The notes: generated by a model not told the origin, from the letters alone. 64,000 bases of DNA from Grimontia kaedaensis (GCF_023746615.1 NZ_CP082276.1:1674001-1738000); one strand, 5' to 3'. Positions 9,092-18,560 are shown, counted from the stretch's first letter. Numbers and translations are program-made.

Positions 9092-10003
9092 TTATGCTGG
9101 CTCAGCAATCTCTTCTGGCGCTTTTGCCATTGCAGCCGCTTTGGCTTTGCGGGACTTTCGTTTCTCACGTCCTGCCAGCCAAAGCAGAGGTACAACAATC
9201 AGGGTCGTACCCACCACCATCAGCATGTCTGGCACTTCACCGAAGAAAACCAAACCCACACCAACAGCACACACCAAGCCGCTGTATTCGGCGCTGGCAA
9301 TCTTGTTGCTTTCCGCTGCGCGATACGCAATCACACAGGTTGCAGCGTAGACCAGAATGAAAGCGGTCGAGCCAGCAGCACGCCAGAACAAGTCCAGGCT
9401 GAAAGGCATGCCTTCATAAAGTGCCAATGCAAACGCCACTGGAATACCAATCAGGTTATGCAGCAGCAGAGTTTGTGGCACCGTCTGAATGCGCGGGATT
9501 TTCGGGATCAACAGGTTGTTGATGGCCAGCGTCACCGCCACAATCAGTGCGGACATTGCCGCCCAGCTAAACTCGGTTGGACGCACCAGAATTAATACAC
9601 CAATAAACCCCACCACGGCAGCAATGATAGATGCTACTGAGAGTTTCTCTCTCAAAAAGATTGCCGCAAGCGGAAGCATTATCAAGGGTGCCGCATAGAA
9701 AATCGCATTCGCTGTTGCCAGTGGCATGGTCGTGAGTGCCACAATCGCAAAGAACACACCAAGCAACCAAATGTGCGCGCGCAGTGCGTGCCATTTCAGT
9801 CCCAACGTCAAATTCTTCATAGGTGCCGTCAAACAGAAAGGCAGCAAAATGAGCACGGCAGATACCTGACGAAACAGCGCGAACTGGAAGATGGCACCAT
9901 CTGGCCCTCCTTCCATGGTTTTGACCAGCGCATCGGAAAACGTTGCGCTGAGGTTTCCTATCACCAACAACGTCATGGCGAAACCTACTGAGATATTGCG
10001 CAT
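9092..10003 (-). CDS. EamA/DMT family transporter
   Basis: A 303-residue inner-membrane protein with about ten membrane helices in two EamA repeats and a basic C-terminal tail (GREKRKSRKAKAAAMAKAPEE). The start at 10003 (MRNISVGFAMT) is favoured over the frame's earlier codon at 10075 because AAGGAGG (complement of 10012-10018) precedes it by 8 nt. Drug/metabolite transporters of this type export amino acids, nucleosides or other small metabolites; the substrate is not predictable. It is divergent from a GcvA-type LysR gene, which probably regulates it. Confidence 0.88.
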   Translation of the reverse strand: MRNISVGFAMTLLVIGNLSATFSDALVKTMEGGPDGAIFQFALFRQVSAVLILLPFCLTAPMKNLTLGLKWHALRAHIWLLGVFFAIVALTTMPLATANAIFYAAPLIMLPLAAIFLREKLSVASIIAAVVGFIGVLILVRPTEFSWAAMSALIVAVTLAINNLLIPKIPRIQTVPQTLLLHNLIGIPVAFALALYEGMPFSLDLFWRAAGSTAFILVYAATCVIAYRAAESNKIASAEYSGLVCAVGVGLVFFGEVPDMLMVVGTTLIVVPLLWLAGREKRKSRKAKAAAMAKAPEEIAEPA

Positions 10004-10119
10004 ACCTAAGGCCTCCTTTAAGCGAGAAAAAGCAACGTGGCTCACAGAATCCTCATAGTAGCGGCACTTTTTCATGACGTATAATGATGATTATTCGGGT
10101 TCTATGAGTTTTTTAGATA
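10004..10119. promoter_or_regulatory. divergent promoter region between EamA and gcvA-type lysR genes
   Basis: This 116-bp region holds the EamA Shine-Dalgarno (complement of 10012-10018) and, for the plus strand, a TATAAT hexamer at 10080-10085. An AT-rich tract precedes the LysR ATG. The shared region suggests joint control by the LysR protein. Confidence 0.4.
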
Positions 10120-11010
10120 ATGAAACTTCCACCGCTCCGAGCCGTTCAATATTTTGAAGCCACTGCGCGCTTAAACAGCTTCTCGCGGGCAGCAGAGTCT
10201 TTGAACGTGACCCAAAGTGCCGTCAGCCATCAGATCCGTTTATTGGAAGATTTTCTGGGAGAGTCCCTATTTGAACGCCAGGGACGGAATTTGCATTTAA
10301 CCCCGGTGGGACAACGTTACTATGACGATATAGGCGATCCGCTCCAGGCGATTGCCCGCGCCAGTCTTCAGGTTCGGGAAGGGGTTTCTGGCAATCTTCG
10401 CTTGGCAGTGTTTAGCTCGCTCGCGGTGAAATGGCTCATGCCCCAGCTTTCGGACTTTCGCACCAAGCACCCTGAAATCGATCTTTCCCTTGAGATGTAT
10501 GCTCACCGCCCGGATCTCTCAGACAAAATGGGCGACTGCTTTATCACCGACTTTGCGCCCGGCAAAAACTACGAATACGAGCTTTTGTATACCGAATACA
10601 TTTACCCAGTATGCAGCACCAAAATCTGGCAACAAATCAAAGACAAACCCCTACCTGATGTGCTTTGGGAGTACCCTTTATTGTCTGTAAGATCCTTGAT
10701 GGAAAACGACTGGAAAGAATGGTGCAAGGTCGGGGGTTACTCCCTACCAAGAGACGTGAAAATTCACACCTTCAGCCATATGTTGCTCGCGACAGAAGCA
10801 GCGCGCTATTCCCATGGTGTCACCCTGCTCAACCACTACTTTATGAACGAGATTGACCGCGAGCAGTTGGTACGCATTCCCCTGCATGAAATTCCGACGG
10901 GCGATAGCCTCTATTTCGTGTACAAAAAGCACCGCGCAAGACAACCTGAAATCCTGAAACTCGGACGCTGGCTACAACAAATCGCTGCGGCTGACGAGGC
11001 CGCTTTTTAA
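10120..11010 (+). CDS. LysR family regulator, GcvA-like
   Basis: A 296-residue regulator with the GcvA-type start KLPPLRAVQYFEATARLNSFSRAAESLNVTQSAVSHQI, which is the helix-turn-helix at residues ~5-62, then LGESLFERQGRNLHLTPVGQRYYDDI and an effector domain. The family responds to small metabolites such as amino acids. It is divergent from the EamA transporter, so regulated export in response to an internal metabolite is a reasonable inference. Confidence 0.9.
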   Translation: MKLPPLRAVQYFEATARLNSFSRAAESLNVTQSAVSHQIRLLEDFLGESLFERQGRNLHLTPVGQRYYDDIGDPLQAIARASLQVREGVSGNLRLAVFSSLAVKWLMPQLSDFRTKHPEIDLSLEMYAHRPDLSDKMGDCFITDFAPGKNYEYELLYTEYIYPVCSTKIWQQIKDKPLPDVLWEYPLLSVRSLMENDWKEWCKVGGYSLPRDVKIHTFSHMLLATEAARYSHGVTLLNHYFMNEIDREQLVRIPLHEIPTGDSLYFVYKKHRARQPEILKLGRWLQQIAAADEAAF

Positions 11011-11200
11011 AGCGACTTCTTCGTTTCTTCATCCGCACTTATTCATATTTCCCTCACCAGCCCCTCGAACCATTCTGAAACAGGTAGTTAGGTGGTCACC
11101 CGCTGCCACACGTTTCGTCATATCGGTCTAGACTTAAATGTGAGTCAAAATCACGATTTCACTCACTTCGTCTCGTTATTGAATCAGGGTAACTGCCATT

Positions 11201-11830
11201 GTGAAGGATGCTTGGCGCTTATTTATTTCAAAGTCCGGTGACACACTGTCGCCCCGCAGGTCGAAAACATCACTGATAACGGCAGGTTTACTCGCGCTCA
11301 ATTTCCTTGTTTCGTCTACTGTGGACGCAGAGACACAAGACGCCAAGGCATATGGTTATTCCGACCGCTATGGCGAGCTTACCCCCACAGAAGTCTTCTC
11401 ACTGGTTAAAAACCTTGATGCCATCCTGATGCATTACGCCTATCGCTATAAACCTCAATTAACGAGCTCCCTGCCCAGAAAGATTATTCCTGTCCAAGGT
11501 TACTCACCTGACCGCGTTTTCGTCGCCCTTACTGGCTTATCAAAAAGACTCAATGTGTTAGCCGATGACTACGGTGTTCCAAGAGTGCAGAAGGTCCTGA
11601 GAGAGCAAGACAAAGCCATTCCGGCAGAGGTTTTCCTGCTAGCAGGCTATTGTCTGGATACCCTGGCTCACATCCTCTCTGTGATGGAGCCGGAAAACAG
11701 TTTTGGCGATTTCTATAACAACCGAACCTATCGCCGTCCGAAAACACCGTCGGATGTCTATGCCTTGGTCGATTTGATTGACCGCAAACTGATTGTGTTG
11801 CTTGGTGAACAAGTGCAGCAAATAGAGTGA
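11201..11830 (+). CDS. hypothetical exported protein with four internal helical repeats, coupled to chemoreceptor gene
   Basis: A 209-residue protein with a GTG start at 11201 preceded by AGGGT. A hydrophobic segment at residues ~24-42 (SLITAGLLALNFLVSSTVDA) after a basic stretch looks like a Sec signal or anchor, so the rest is probably periplasmic. I do not recognise a family. Four similar units of about 15-17 residues are visible: TEVFSLVKNLDAIL, DRVFVALTGLSKRLNVL, AEVFLLAGYCLDTLAHIL and SDVYALVDLIDRKLIVLL, each a probable amphipathic helix. The stop lies 6 nt before the chemoreceptor ATG at 11837, so the two are co-translated. A ligand-binding or accessory role for that receptor is an inference. 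Confidence 0.75.
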   Translation: MKDAWRLFISKSGDTLSPRRSKTSLITAGLLALNFLVSSTVDAETQDAKAYGYSDRYGELTPTEVFSLVKNLDAILMHYAYRYKPQLTSSLPRKIIPVQGYSPDRVFVALTGLSKRLNVLADDYGVPRVQKVLREQDKAIPAEVFLLAGYCLDTLAHILSVMEPENSFGDFYNNRTYRRPKTPSDVYALVDLIDRKLIVLLGEQVQQIE

Positions 11831-11836
11831 GCACAG

Positions 11837-14827
11837 ATGAAACACAAAATATTTCGTATCACCATAGGTAAACGCCTGGCCTTCGGCTTCGGGCTTATCC
11901 TCGCCATTCTTGTCACGGCAGTGGTTATCTCCAACGACAGGTTGCGGAATCTTCAAAAGCTGGAACTTGAACTGGTCAACTCCACTTTCCCTTCAACGCT
12001 GGCTGCCAGTGAACTGGTGGGCGAAATCAACAAGTCACTGGCGATATTGCGTGGCTACCTGGTGCTTGGTGACGAAGAGTTGATCACACAGCGTCAGGAT
12101 GTTTGGGAAAACATCGATAACCAAATGGTGGTTCTCAAAGAAAACAAACTGAACAATCAACATATCGTGGGTTACGCAGAAAAGCTTTCCGCACTTGATG
12201 TCAGCCTGAAGCAATACCGAGGCGCGCAAGATGAAGCAGAGCAGGTTGCCCACACCGAGGACGAGCAACCGGCAATGAAAATGTACAAACAAGACATTGC
12301 CCCTATCGTGATGAGCCTTCTGCAAGACATTAATCAACTCGCTCAATTGGAACAATCTCTCCCAGCTACACCGGAGCGGAAAAAGCTTCTGGGCGTATTT
12401 GCCAACTCCAGCGCTTCCCTATCACTTGGCCTGGCCTCTGCGCGCTCTTATCTCATCGGCGGGGATGAAAACTACAAAGCAACCTACTTTCAGCATTGGA
12501 CCACCAACAGCAGCGCGTTCTATGAAATCGAAAGCAAACGCCACCTTCTGACACGTGAGCAACGTGAACTCTTTGACAGCTACTCATCGGTGCGTGATCG
12601 CTTTGCCAATGAAGTCGAAAAAATGTTTAAGCTGCGTGAGTCCAAACGCTGGAACATGTCGCAATACCTCCTTGGAACAAAGGCTGCACCGCTTTCTGTT
12701 TTGTCACTGCAACTGGTTCAGGACCTCGATGCCTTACAACGCGCACAACTGAAAAAAGAAGTGGCTCAGTTAGATGAAATGAATGCTTCCATCTCCGAAG
12801 TGCTGAAGCTCACCGGTATTATTGGCATCTTCGTGGGTATATTTATTGCGTTCATCATTACCCGTTCGGTGACACGCCCTATTATTGGGATGACACGCAG
12901 CCTAAAAAGTGTCGCGCGGGAAGGTGACTACTCTATTCGCCTCCCCGTGAGAGGGTCTGATGAAGTATGTCAGTCAGCCATTGCTTTCAACAACCTGATG
13001 TCAGAGACCCAAAACGCGCTCAACGAGATTAACCAGGTCATGGAGCGTATTGCCGAGGGAGATCTGAGCCTTCGTATCAACGGCGATTACAAGGGCGATC
13101 TGCTATCGATTAAAGAGTCGACAAACGCTTCACTCATTAACGCCGAAAAGGCTGAGTATGTGAAGCAGTCTTTCCAAAACGAAGCACGAAGAGTGGCTGA
13201 AGAAAATGCCCGTGTCAGACAAGCTTTGGATAGCGTTTCCAACAACATCATGATGGCCAATAGCGAGCAACAGGTCATCTACATCAACAATGCAGCACAA
13301 GAGATGCTGATTAACGCGAAGGAGGATTTCAAACAAGAACTCCCCCACTTCGATCCAGAGGATGTGGTTGGCCACTCTATCGATTTGTTCCACAAAGACC
13401 CTCACCATCAACGTCAGATCTTAGAAGGCATAACAGAATCTTTCACCAGTGAGTTCTTTGTCGGCAATAAGGTTATGGCAATCAATGCCCAGCCCATGTT
13501 TGACAATGAAGGAGAGCGTATTGGCACTGTCATTGAGTGGATGGATCGTACCGATGAAGTGGCCATTGAACGGGAAATAGATAACGTGATTTCCTCTGCC
13601 GCTCACGGCGATTTCAGCACACGCATTGAAATGGAAGGAAAACAAGGTTTCTTTTATAACCTCGCCGAAGGCCTAAATACCCTCACCAGCAACATTGACC
13701 ATTCGTTGGCTGATATGCAGCGGATTCTTGCTGCCATGGCGAAAGGCGATCTGACTGAACGCATGGAGAAAAACTACGCTGGTAGATTGGGCCTTCTCAA
13801 ACAAGACACCAACCAGACAATTGATAAGCTTACAGATGTTATCCGACGAATCCGCGAAACCGCTTCAACGGTCTCTGTCTCCTCAAGGGAAATCGTATCC
13901 GGCAACCAGGATCTCAGCATGCGCACTGACGAGCAGGCAACTTCGCTGCAAGCGACTGCAACCAGTATGGAGGAGATGACAAGCACGGTGAAACAGAGCG
14001 CCGAAAACGCCTTCTCCACCAAGCTGGTCAGCATGAAAGCACGGGCAAAAGCCAGAGAAGGTGGTGAGGCTATCACACGCACGATCAACGCCATGGAAGA
14101 CATCAGCACGGCCAGCAGCGAGATTGGGGAAATCATAGGCGTGATCGACGAAATAGCATTCCAGACCAATCTTCTTGCCCTGAATGCCGCCGTTGAAGCT
14201 GCACGTGCGGGTGAGCAGGGGCGTGGCTTTGCCGTCGTCGCTGGGGAAGTAAGAAGCCTCGCTCAACGCTCAGCCAGCGCAGCAAAAGAGATTAAAGAAC
14301 TGATTGAAGCCAGCAACAAGAAAGTGGCTGTCGGGGCAGAATATGTCAGCAATTCAGGCAAAACACTGGCAGAGATTGTCTCTATGGTTGAAGAGATGGG
14401 TGGCAAAATGGCTGAAATTTCCGATGCGGCTCAGGAGCAAAGCATTGGTATCGAGCAGGTAAACCTTTCCATCACCAAAATGGACACTGTCACCCAGAAA
14501 AACGCTGTGTTGGTAGAAGAAGTGACCACAGCCAGCGAAGGCATGTGGAGCCTTTCTCAAGACATGACAGAGATGGTCGCCTTTTTTAACCTTAGCGAGG
14601 AAGACGACACGGACCTCATCGCTCAAGGTGCATCTCAAGACCTTAATGACGATGAATTCCTCGAATTCAGCGATGACAGCTATCGCGACCCGAATGACGG
14701 TATCGAGGAGGCGCAAAGCCCATCTGAAAAACCAAAGTTCCAGTTTGCATCTAAGAAAAAAGACGATTTGGAAGACGATGACGACGACATTGAATTCGAG
14801 TTCTATGATGGCGATAACGACAAATAA
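11837..14827 (+). CDS. methyl-accepting chemotaxis protein with poly-HAMP and PAS domains
   Basis: A 996-residue transmembrane chemoreceptor. TM1 lies at about residues 12-33, a long periplasmic helical sensor at ~34-318, TM2 at ~320-341, a HAMP at ~342-395, a second HAMP-like unit (IAEGDLSLRINGDYKGDLLSI) near 400-440, a PAS domain at ~460-575, and two more HAMP-like units (AHGDFSTRI, AKGDLTERMEKNYAGRLG) near 585-665. The signalling domain at ~690-915 has the exact tip DEIAFQTNLLALNAAVEAA. The C-terminus is a long Asp/Glu-rich tail with no NWETF-type CheR/CheB tether. The sensor length suits a helical bimodular domain. It is coupled to the exported repeat protein upstream. Ligand unknown. Confidence 0.92.
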   Translation: MKHKIFRITIGKRLAFGFGLILAILVTAVVISNDRLRNLQKLELELVNSTFPSTLAASELVGEINKSLAILRGYLVLGDEELITQRQDVWENIDNQMVVLKENKLNNQHIVGYAEKLSALDVSLKQYRGAQDEAEQVAHTEDEQPAMKMYKQDIAPIVMSLLQDINQLAQLEQSLPATPERKKLLGVFANSSASLSLGLASARSYLIGGDENYKATYFQHWTTNSSAFYEIESKRHLLTREQRELFDSYSSVRDRFANEVEKMFKLRESKRWNMSQYLLGTKAAPLSVLSLQLVQDLDALQRAQLKKEVAQLDEMNASISEVLKLTGIIGIFVGIFIAFIITRSVTRPIIGMTRSLKSVAREGDYSIRLPVRGSDEVCQSAIAFNNLMSETQNALNEINQVMERIAEGDLSLRINGDYKGDLLSIKESTNASLINAEKAEYVKQSFQNEARRVAEENARVRQALDSVSNNIMMANSEQQVIYINNAAQEMLINAKEDFKQELPHFDPEDVVGHSIDLFHKDPHHQRQILEGITESFTSEFFVGNKVMAINAQPMFDNEGERIGTVIEWMDRTDEVAIEREIDNVISSAAHGDFSTRIEMEGKQGFFYNLAEGLNTLTSNIDHSLADMQRILAAMAKGDLTERMEKNYAGRLGLLKQDTNQTIDKLTDVIRRIRETASTVSVSSREIVSGNQDLSMRTDEQATSLQATATSMEEMTSTVKQSAENAFSTKLVSMKARAKAREGGEAITRTINAMEDISTASSEIGEIIGVIDEIAFQTNLLALNAAVEAARAGEQGRGFAVVAGEVRSLAQRSASAAKEIKELIEASNKKVAVGAEYVSNSGKTLAEIVSMVEEMGGKMAEISDAAQEQSIGIEQVNLSITKMDTVTQKNAVLVEEVTTASEGMWSLSQDMTEMVAFFNLSEEDDTDLIAQGASQDLNDDEFLEFSDDSYRDPNDGIEEAQSPSEKPKFQFASKKKDDLEDDDDDIEFEFYDGDNDK

Positions 14828-14890
14828 ACGTTGGGACCACTAGATGCAGAGAGCATCGACAAACTGGACTCGTCAATCAACTGCCAGCCA

Positions 14891-14921
14891 ATAAAAAAGC
14901 CGGACATAAGTCCGGCTTTTA
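14891..14921. terminator. bidirectional terminator between convergent chemoreceptor genes
   Basis: AGCCGGAC (14898-14905) and GTCCGGCT (14910-14917) form an 8-bp stem with loop ATAA. A-run 14893-14898 and T-run 14917-14920 flank it, so it can act on both strands. Confidence 0.88.
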
Positions 14922-14938
14922 TCGTGATGAACAAAAGG

Positions 14939-17371
14939 TCAGGCAGTACGGGTTTTAAAGAAGCTTACCAGTTCCTGTAGGTTTTCCGCTTCAACCAACA
15001 TATTTTCACTGGCAGCCGTGGCTTCTTCAGCAAGGCCAGCGTTTTGCTGGGTCATGTTGTCCATTTCGGTGATCACACGATTGATTTCACCAATACCCTG
15101 TGACTGTTCCTGTGTCGCTATGCTCATGTCATCAATCATGGAAGAGACACTGCGAATCGAATCCACAATCTCTACCAGATTCTCACCAGATTCGCGCACC
15201 AACTGGGTACCATCTTTCACCTTGTTAACGCTGGTATTGATAAGGTCTTTGATCTCAACTGATGCTTTGGCACTTCGCTGGGCCAGATTGCGGACCTCAC
15301 CCGCTACTACGGCAAAACCACGCCCTTGTTCTCCGGCTCTCGCTGCCTCTACCGCTGCATTCAGTGCCAGTAGATTGGTCTGGAAAGCAATCTCATTAAT
15401 TACGCCGATAATGTCTGATATCTGCTTACTGGACTCTTCGATTTCCGCCATCGAGTTGACCGCTTCCACCACTACTGTTCCTCCACGCTCCGCCCTCTTG
15501 GTCGCTTCGCTCGCCTGCTTTACTGCGCTTTGCGAGGTATCGGCATTTTGTTCAACCGTGGACGTCATTTCCTGCATGCTAGCCGCGGTTTCTTCGAGAC
15601 TACTGGCTTGAGTTTCAGTGCGGTCGCTCAAATCACTGGTGCCCGTTCTGATCTCGCGGGCAGTATTGCTGACTGACGTTGCTGTGCGGTTGATATCCAC
15701 CACCAGCTCATTCAGGCGCTCGATGGTGGAGTTCATCGCCTCTCTTACCGGCTCAAACTCATCATCCAGCTTCTCTGTCAGCGCGACGCTCAAATCCCCT
15801 TTCGACAACGACACCAGACAATCGCTGATTTTGGCTACAGCGCGTTTCTTAGCCGTAATGTCTGTCGCGTATTTCACGACTTTGAACGGCCTACCGTTTG
15901 CATCACAAATAGGGTTGTAGGACGCCTGAATCCAGACCTCCCGACCACCTTTTGCAAAGCGCAAAAATTCCGCAGATTCAAATTCGCCGCGATTCAGCTT
16001 CTCCCAGAAGGCTTTGTACTCATCTGAGTTTTTATAATCGGGGTCGACAAAAATCGAATGATGTCGCCCTTTCACTTCGCTCAATGAGTAGCCCATTGCA
16101 TTCAGGAAGTTGTCATTAGCGTTGCGAATAGTGCCGTTCATATTGAATTCAATCACTGCCTGAGATTTACCAATTGCTTCAATCTGTCCTTCGTAGTCGG
16201 CATTTTTCAGTTTTTGATCAGTGATATCAGAGGCGTACTTCACGACTTTGAATGGCTTACCGTTGAGATCAAAAATGGGGTTGTAAGAGGCCTGAATCCA
16301 GATTTGGCGACCGCCTTTTCCGACGCGCTCAAATTCTCCGGAAAAGAATTCACCCGCAGCAAGCGATTTCCAGAATTCTTTGTATTCATGTGAATTTTTT
16401 AGCTCTGTCGTAGCAAAAATGGAATGATGCTTGCCCTTCACTTCTTCGAGGGTGTAACCAACGGTATTCAGAAAGTTTTCGTTAGCAGTGCGAATAGTGC
16501 CATCCAATTCAAACTCAATCACTGCCTGCGACTTACCGATGGCCCGGATTTGACCCGCAAAATTAGCATTACGCATTTTCTGTTCGGTCACGTCAGTCGC
16601 GAATTTCACGACTTTAAATGGCTTTCCGTTGTCATCGAAAATAGGATTGTACGATGCGCTGATCCAAATCTCTCTGCCACCTCTAGCGACGCGCTTGTAA
16701 ACCGCGCTTTGATGTTCACCTTTGGCCAGTTTCTCCCAAAATGCTTTGTATTCACCAGACTGCGCCATTGCGGGCTCAACGAAAATAGAATGGTGCTTTC
16801 CCACCACTTCTTTTTCGTCGTAACCCATGACACCAAGAAAATTTTCATTCGCGCGAAGGATATTGCCTTTGAGGTCAAATTCGATCACCGCCTGGCTGCG
16901 GTTAATGGCATTAACTTGCCCAGTGGTATCGAGATTTTTGTTTTTGTCCTGAGTAATATCAGTCGCAAATTTCACCACTTTCTTAATGCCACCTTGAGGC
17001 GAATACACGGGGTTGTATGTTGCCTGAATCCAGACATCGATACCGTTTTTACCAATTCGCTTGAACTCACCGGACACAGACTTACCGTTGGCTAATCTTG
17101 CCCAAAAATCTCTGTACTCGCTGGAATTGACAAATGCCTTTTCCACGAACAGAGAGTGATGCTTACCGATGATTTCATCAGGGGCGTAACCCATGACCTT
17201 AAGAAAATTCTCGTTGGCCGAGAGAATATTACCTTTGGTATCAAATTCAATGATGGCCAGAGACCTATCCAAGGCGGCGATCTTGGCGTTCGCCTCCGCT
17301 TCTAGTTCTGCGTCGAAGCCAAAAATACTCCTGATGGCTCGTTTCAGTGGTGACATGAAAGAGTTTTGCAT
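14939..17371 (-). CDS. soluble methyl-accepting chemotaxis protein with four tandem PAS domains
   Basis: An 810-residue receptor with no membrane segment. ATG 17371 (MQNSFMSPLKRAIR) is preferred because AGGAG stands 9 nt upstream; the frame opens earlier at 17395. Four PAS+PAC units of about 122 residues follow (~35-150, 155-272, 277-394, 399-516), each with the pattern IEFxxxGxIxxANxNFLxxxGY, GKHHSxFV and FKVVKFATDIT. A signalling domain at ~570-800 carries NEIAFQTNLLALNAAVEAA and the GEVRNLAQRSA segment. It looks like BdlA/Aer-2-type cytoplasmic sensors of redox or haem/flavin state; cofactor is not evident. PAS 3 and 4 are nearly identical in places, a recent internal duplication. Confidence 0.92.
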   Translation of the reverse strand: MQNSFMSPLKRAIRSIFGFDAELEAEANAKIAALDRSLAIIEFDTKGNILSANENFLKVMGYAPDEIIGKHHSLFVEKAFVNSSEYRDFWARLANGKSVSGEFKRIGKNGIDVWIQATYNPVYSPQGGIKKVVKFATDITQDKNKNLDTTGQVNAINRSQAVIEFDLKGNILRANENFLGVMGYDEKEVVGKHHSIFVEPAMAQSGEYKAFWEKLAKGEHQSAVYKRVARGGREIWISASYNPIFDDNGKPFKVVKFATDVTEQKMRNANFAGQIRAIGKSQAVIEFELDGTIRTANENFLNTVGYTLEEVKGKHHSIFATTELKNSHEYKEFWKSLAAGEFFSGEFERVGKGGRQIWIQASYNPIFDLNGKPFKVVKYASDITDQKLKNADYEGQIEAIGKSQAVIEFNMNGTIRNANDNFLNAMGYSLSEVKGRHHSIFVDPDYKNSDEYKAFWEKLNRGEFESAEFLRFAKGGREVWIQASYNPICDANGRPFKVVKYATDITAKKRAVAKISDCLVSLSKGDLSVALTEKLDDEFEPVREAMNSTIERLNELVVDINRTATSVSNTAREIRTGTSDLSDRTETQASSLEETAASMQEMTSTVEQNADTSQSAVKQASEATKRAERGGTVVVEAVNSMAEIEESSKQISDIIGVINEIAFQTNLLALNAAVEAARAGEQGRGFAVVAGEVRNLAQRSAKASVEIKDLINTSVNKVKDGTQLVRESGENLVEIVDSIRSVSSMIDDMSIATQEQSQGIGEINRVITEMDNMTQQNAGLAEEATAASENMLVEAENLQELVSFFKTRTA

Positions 17372-17497
17372 TTTTGAGACTCCTGTTCCTCTCATAGAAT
17401 ACTAGTTGAATAATCTCATTATTTCTCTTGTGGCATGCTAGTGATCGAAAAGGCTAACTTTATGGTTTCTTGAAGAAAGCAGCCTGATCTGGAGTAA

Positions 17498-17532
17498 CAA
17501 AAAAGCCGGTGCACGAATCGTGTCACCGGCTT
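17498..17532 (-). terminator. Rho-independent terminator of 2OG oxygenase gene
   Basis: AAGCCGGTG (17503-17511) and CACCGGCTT (17524-17532) form a 9-bp stem with a 12-nt loop. On the minus strand it is followed by TTTTTTGTT. It lies 25 nt past the oxygenase stop. Confidence 0.85.
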
Positions 17533-17557
17533 AGAGTTTCCCCGTTAAAAAGGAGGG

Positions 17558-18397
17558 CTATATCAAGCCCAACTCGCGCAGACGTTCCATAAGATAGCTG
17601 TTGGCCGTATAACGCTCAGACAACACCACTTCTGGCTTTGGATGCAGGAACAATGGAAGTGAAATACGCGATTTGGTCATATCCGCGCCATCAGGATTCA
17701 CAACGCGGTGCGTGGTCGATGGAAAATAGCCACCAGATGCCTCTTGCAGCATGTCGCCAATGTTGACTATCAGGTAGCCAAAATCACATGGCACATCCAA
17801 CCACTCGCCGTCTTTACCCATTACTTGTAGGCCAGGTTCATTAGCCGCAGGAAGGATAGTCAGCAGGTTGATGTCTTCATGAGCTGCAGCACGAATAGCG
17901 CCCGGGTCTTCATCACCTTTCATTGGTGGGTAATGCAGCACGCGAAGCAAAGTCTGCTCACTGCCATCCACCATGCTCGACAAGGATTGCGAGTACAGTG
18001 ACGACACGTTTTCCGGCGAACGCTCTTCTACCCAGCCCAGTAGGGTTTTCGCCAGACCGTTTGCTTCGTCATAGTAGCCTTGCAGCTGATCTCTTAGATA
18101 ATCTGGACACTGACCCCAAGGGTAGTAATGGAAAAACTCTTTGATGTCTCTCTTCTTGTGGCCTTTCGCCACCTCAGACACATTTGCCGGGAACAACCCG
18201 TCCTGTGTTTCTGGCTTAAATCGATATTGCATTTTATCTTCGCTATCGAAAAAGCCTTGCCAGTTCTCATACACTGACGACACCAGATCCTGACTGATTG
18301 GGTGATTTTTCAGGACACCAAATCCTGTTGAGCGTAGGGATTCAACAAAACGTTCAGCCGCGTCTGGCGCGTTGAAGTCGACTGCTTCCAATTTCAT
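17558..18397 (-). CDS. isopenicillin-N-synthase-like 2-oxoglutarate/Fe(II) oxygenase
   Basis: A 279-residue member of the IPNS/DIOX-like oxygenase family. The iron ligands His-x-Asp are in AAAHEDINLLTIL (~residue 168) and the distal His is in STTHRVVNP; the 2-oxoglutarate/substrate Arg-x-Ser is in KSRISLPLF. The N-terminal DIOX_N segment has RSTGFGVLKNHPIS. Bacterial members hydroxylate or oxidise small metabolites and are mostly uncharacterised. It is a single-gene unit with its own terminator. A palindrome carrying the TTTGGGTA repeat end stands 24 bp upstream of the start. Confidence 0.88.
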   Translation of the reverse strand: MKLEAVDFNAPDAAERFVESLRSTGFGVLKNHPISQDLVSSVYENWQGFFDSEDKMQYRFKPETQDGLFPANVSEVAKGHKKRDIKEFFHYYPWGQCPDYLRDQLQGYYDEANGLAKTLLGWVEERSPENVSSLYSQSLSSMVDGSEQTLLRVLHYPPMKGDEDPGAIRAAAHEDINLLTILPAANEPGLQVMGKDGEWLDVPCDFGYLIVNIGDMLQEASGGYFPSTTHRVVNPDGADMTKSRISLPLFLHPKPEVVLSERYTANSYLMERLRELGLI

Positions 18398-18421
18398 GGT
18401 GACTCTCTTGGTTTCTTTTTT

Positions 18422-18480
18422 TGTTTGGGTAGATACCCAAACAACGTGAAGATGCAGTATTCAGGTCGTTTGGGTATATA
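18422..18480. repeat. short MITE-like palindromic element (TTTGGGTA family)
   Basis: Three copies of the terminal motif of the element at 21615-21793 are packed here. TTGTTTGGGTA (18421-18431) and TACCCAAACAA (18434-18444) form an 11-bp-arm palindrome, and a third copy CGTTTGGGTATATA lies at 18467-18480 inverted to the middle one. The segment 18434-18480 looks like the two ends of the family joined with the core deleted. Its place just upstream of the oxygenase start (18397) could make it part of that gene's leader. Confidence 0.6.
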
Positions 18481-18560
18481 TCGCACTTTCTTTGAAATGC
18501 GTTGCCAGAATACTAGCAGTTGAGTGAAGTAGAACAATCTTAAGGGGCGAGAAAGGTGCG

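Noticed and set aside
13981..14100. Possible compensated frameshift in the chemoreceptor signalling domain (ENAFSTKLVSMKARAKARE looks unusual)
   Set aside because: Aligned with the other receptor at 14939-17371, the spacing between EMTSTV and the following GG is 23 residues in both, so heptad register is kept.
15018..17095. Several long plus-strand frames opposite the four-PAS receptor gene
   Set aside because: They are antisense shadows of a strongly conserved coding sequence with a clear terminator and ribosome site on the other strand.
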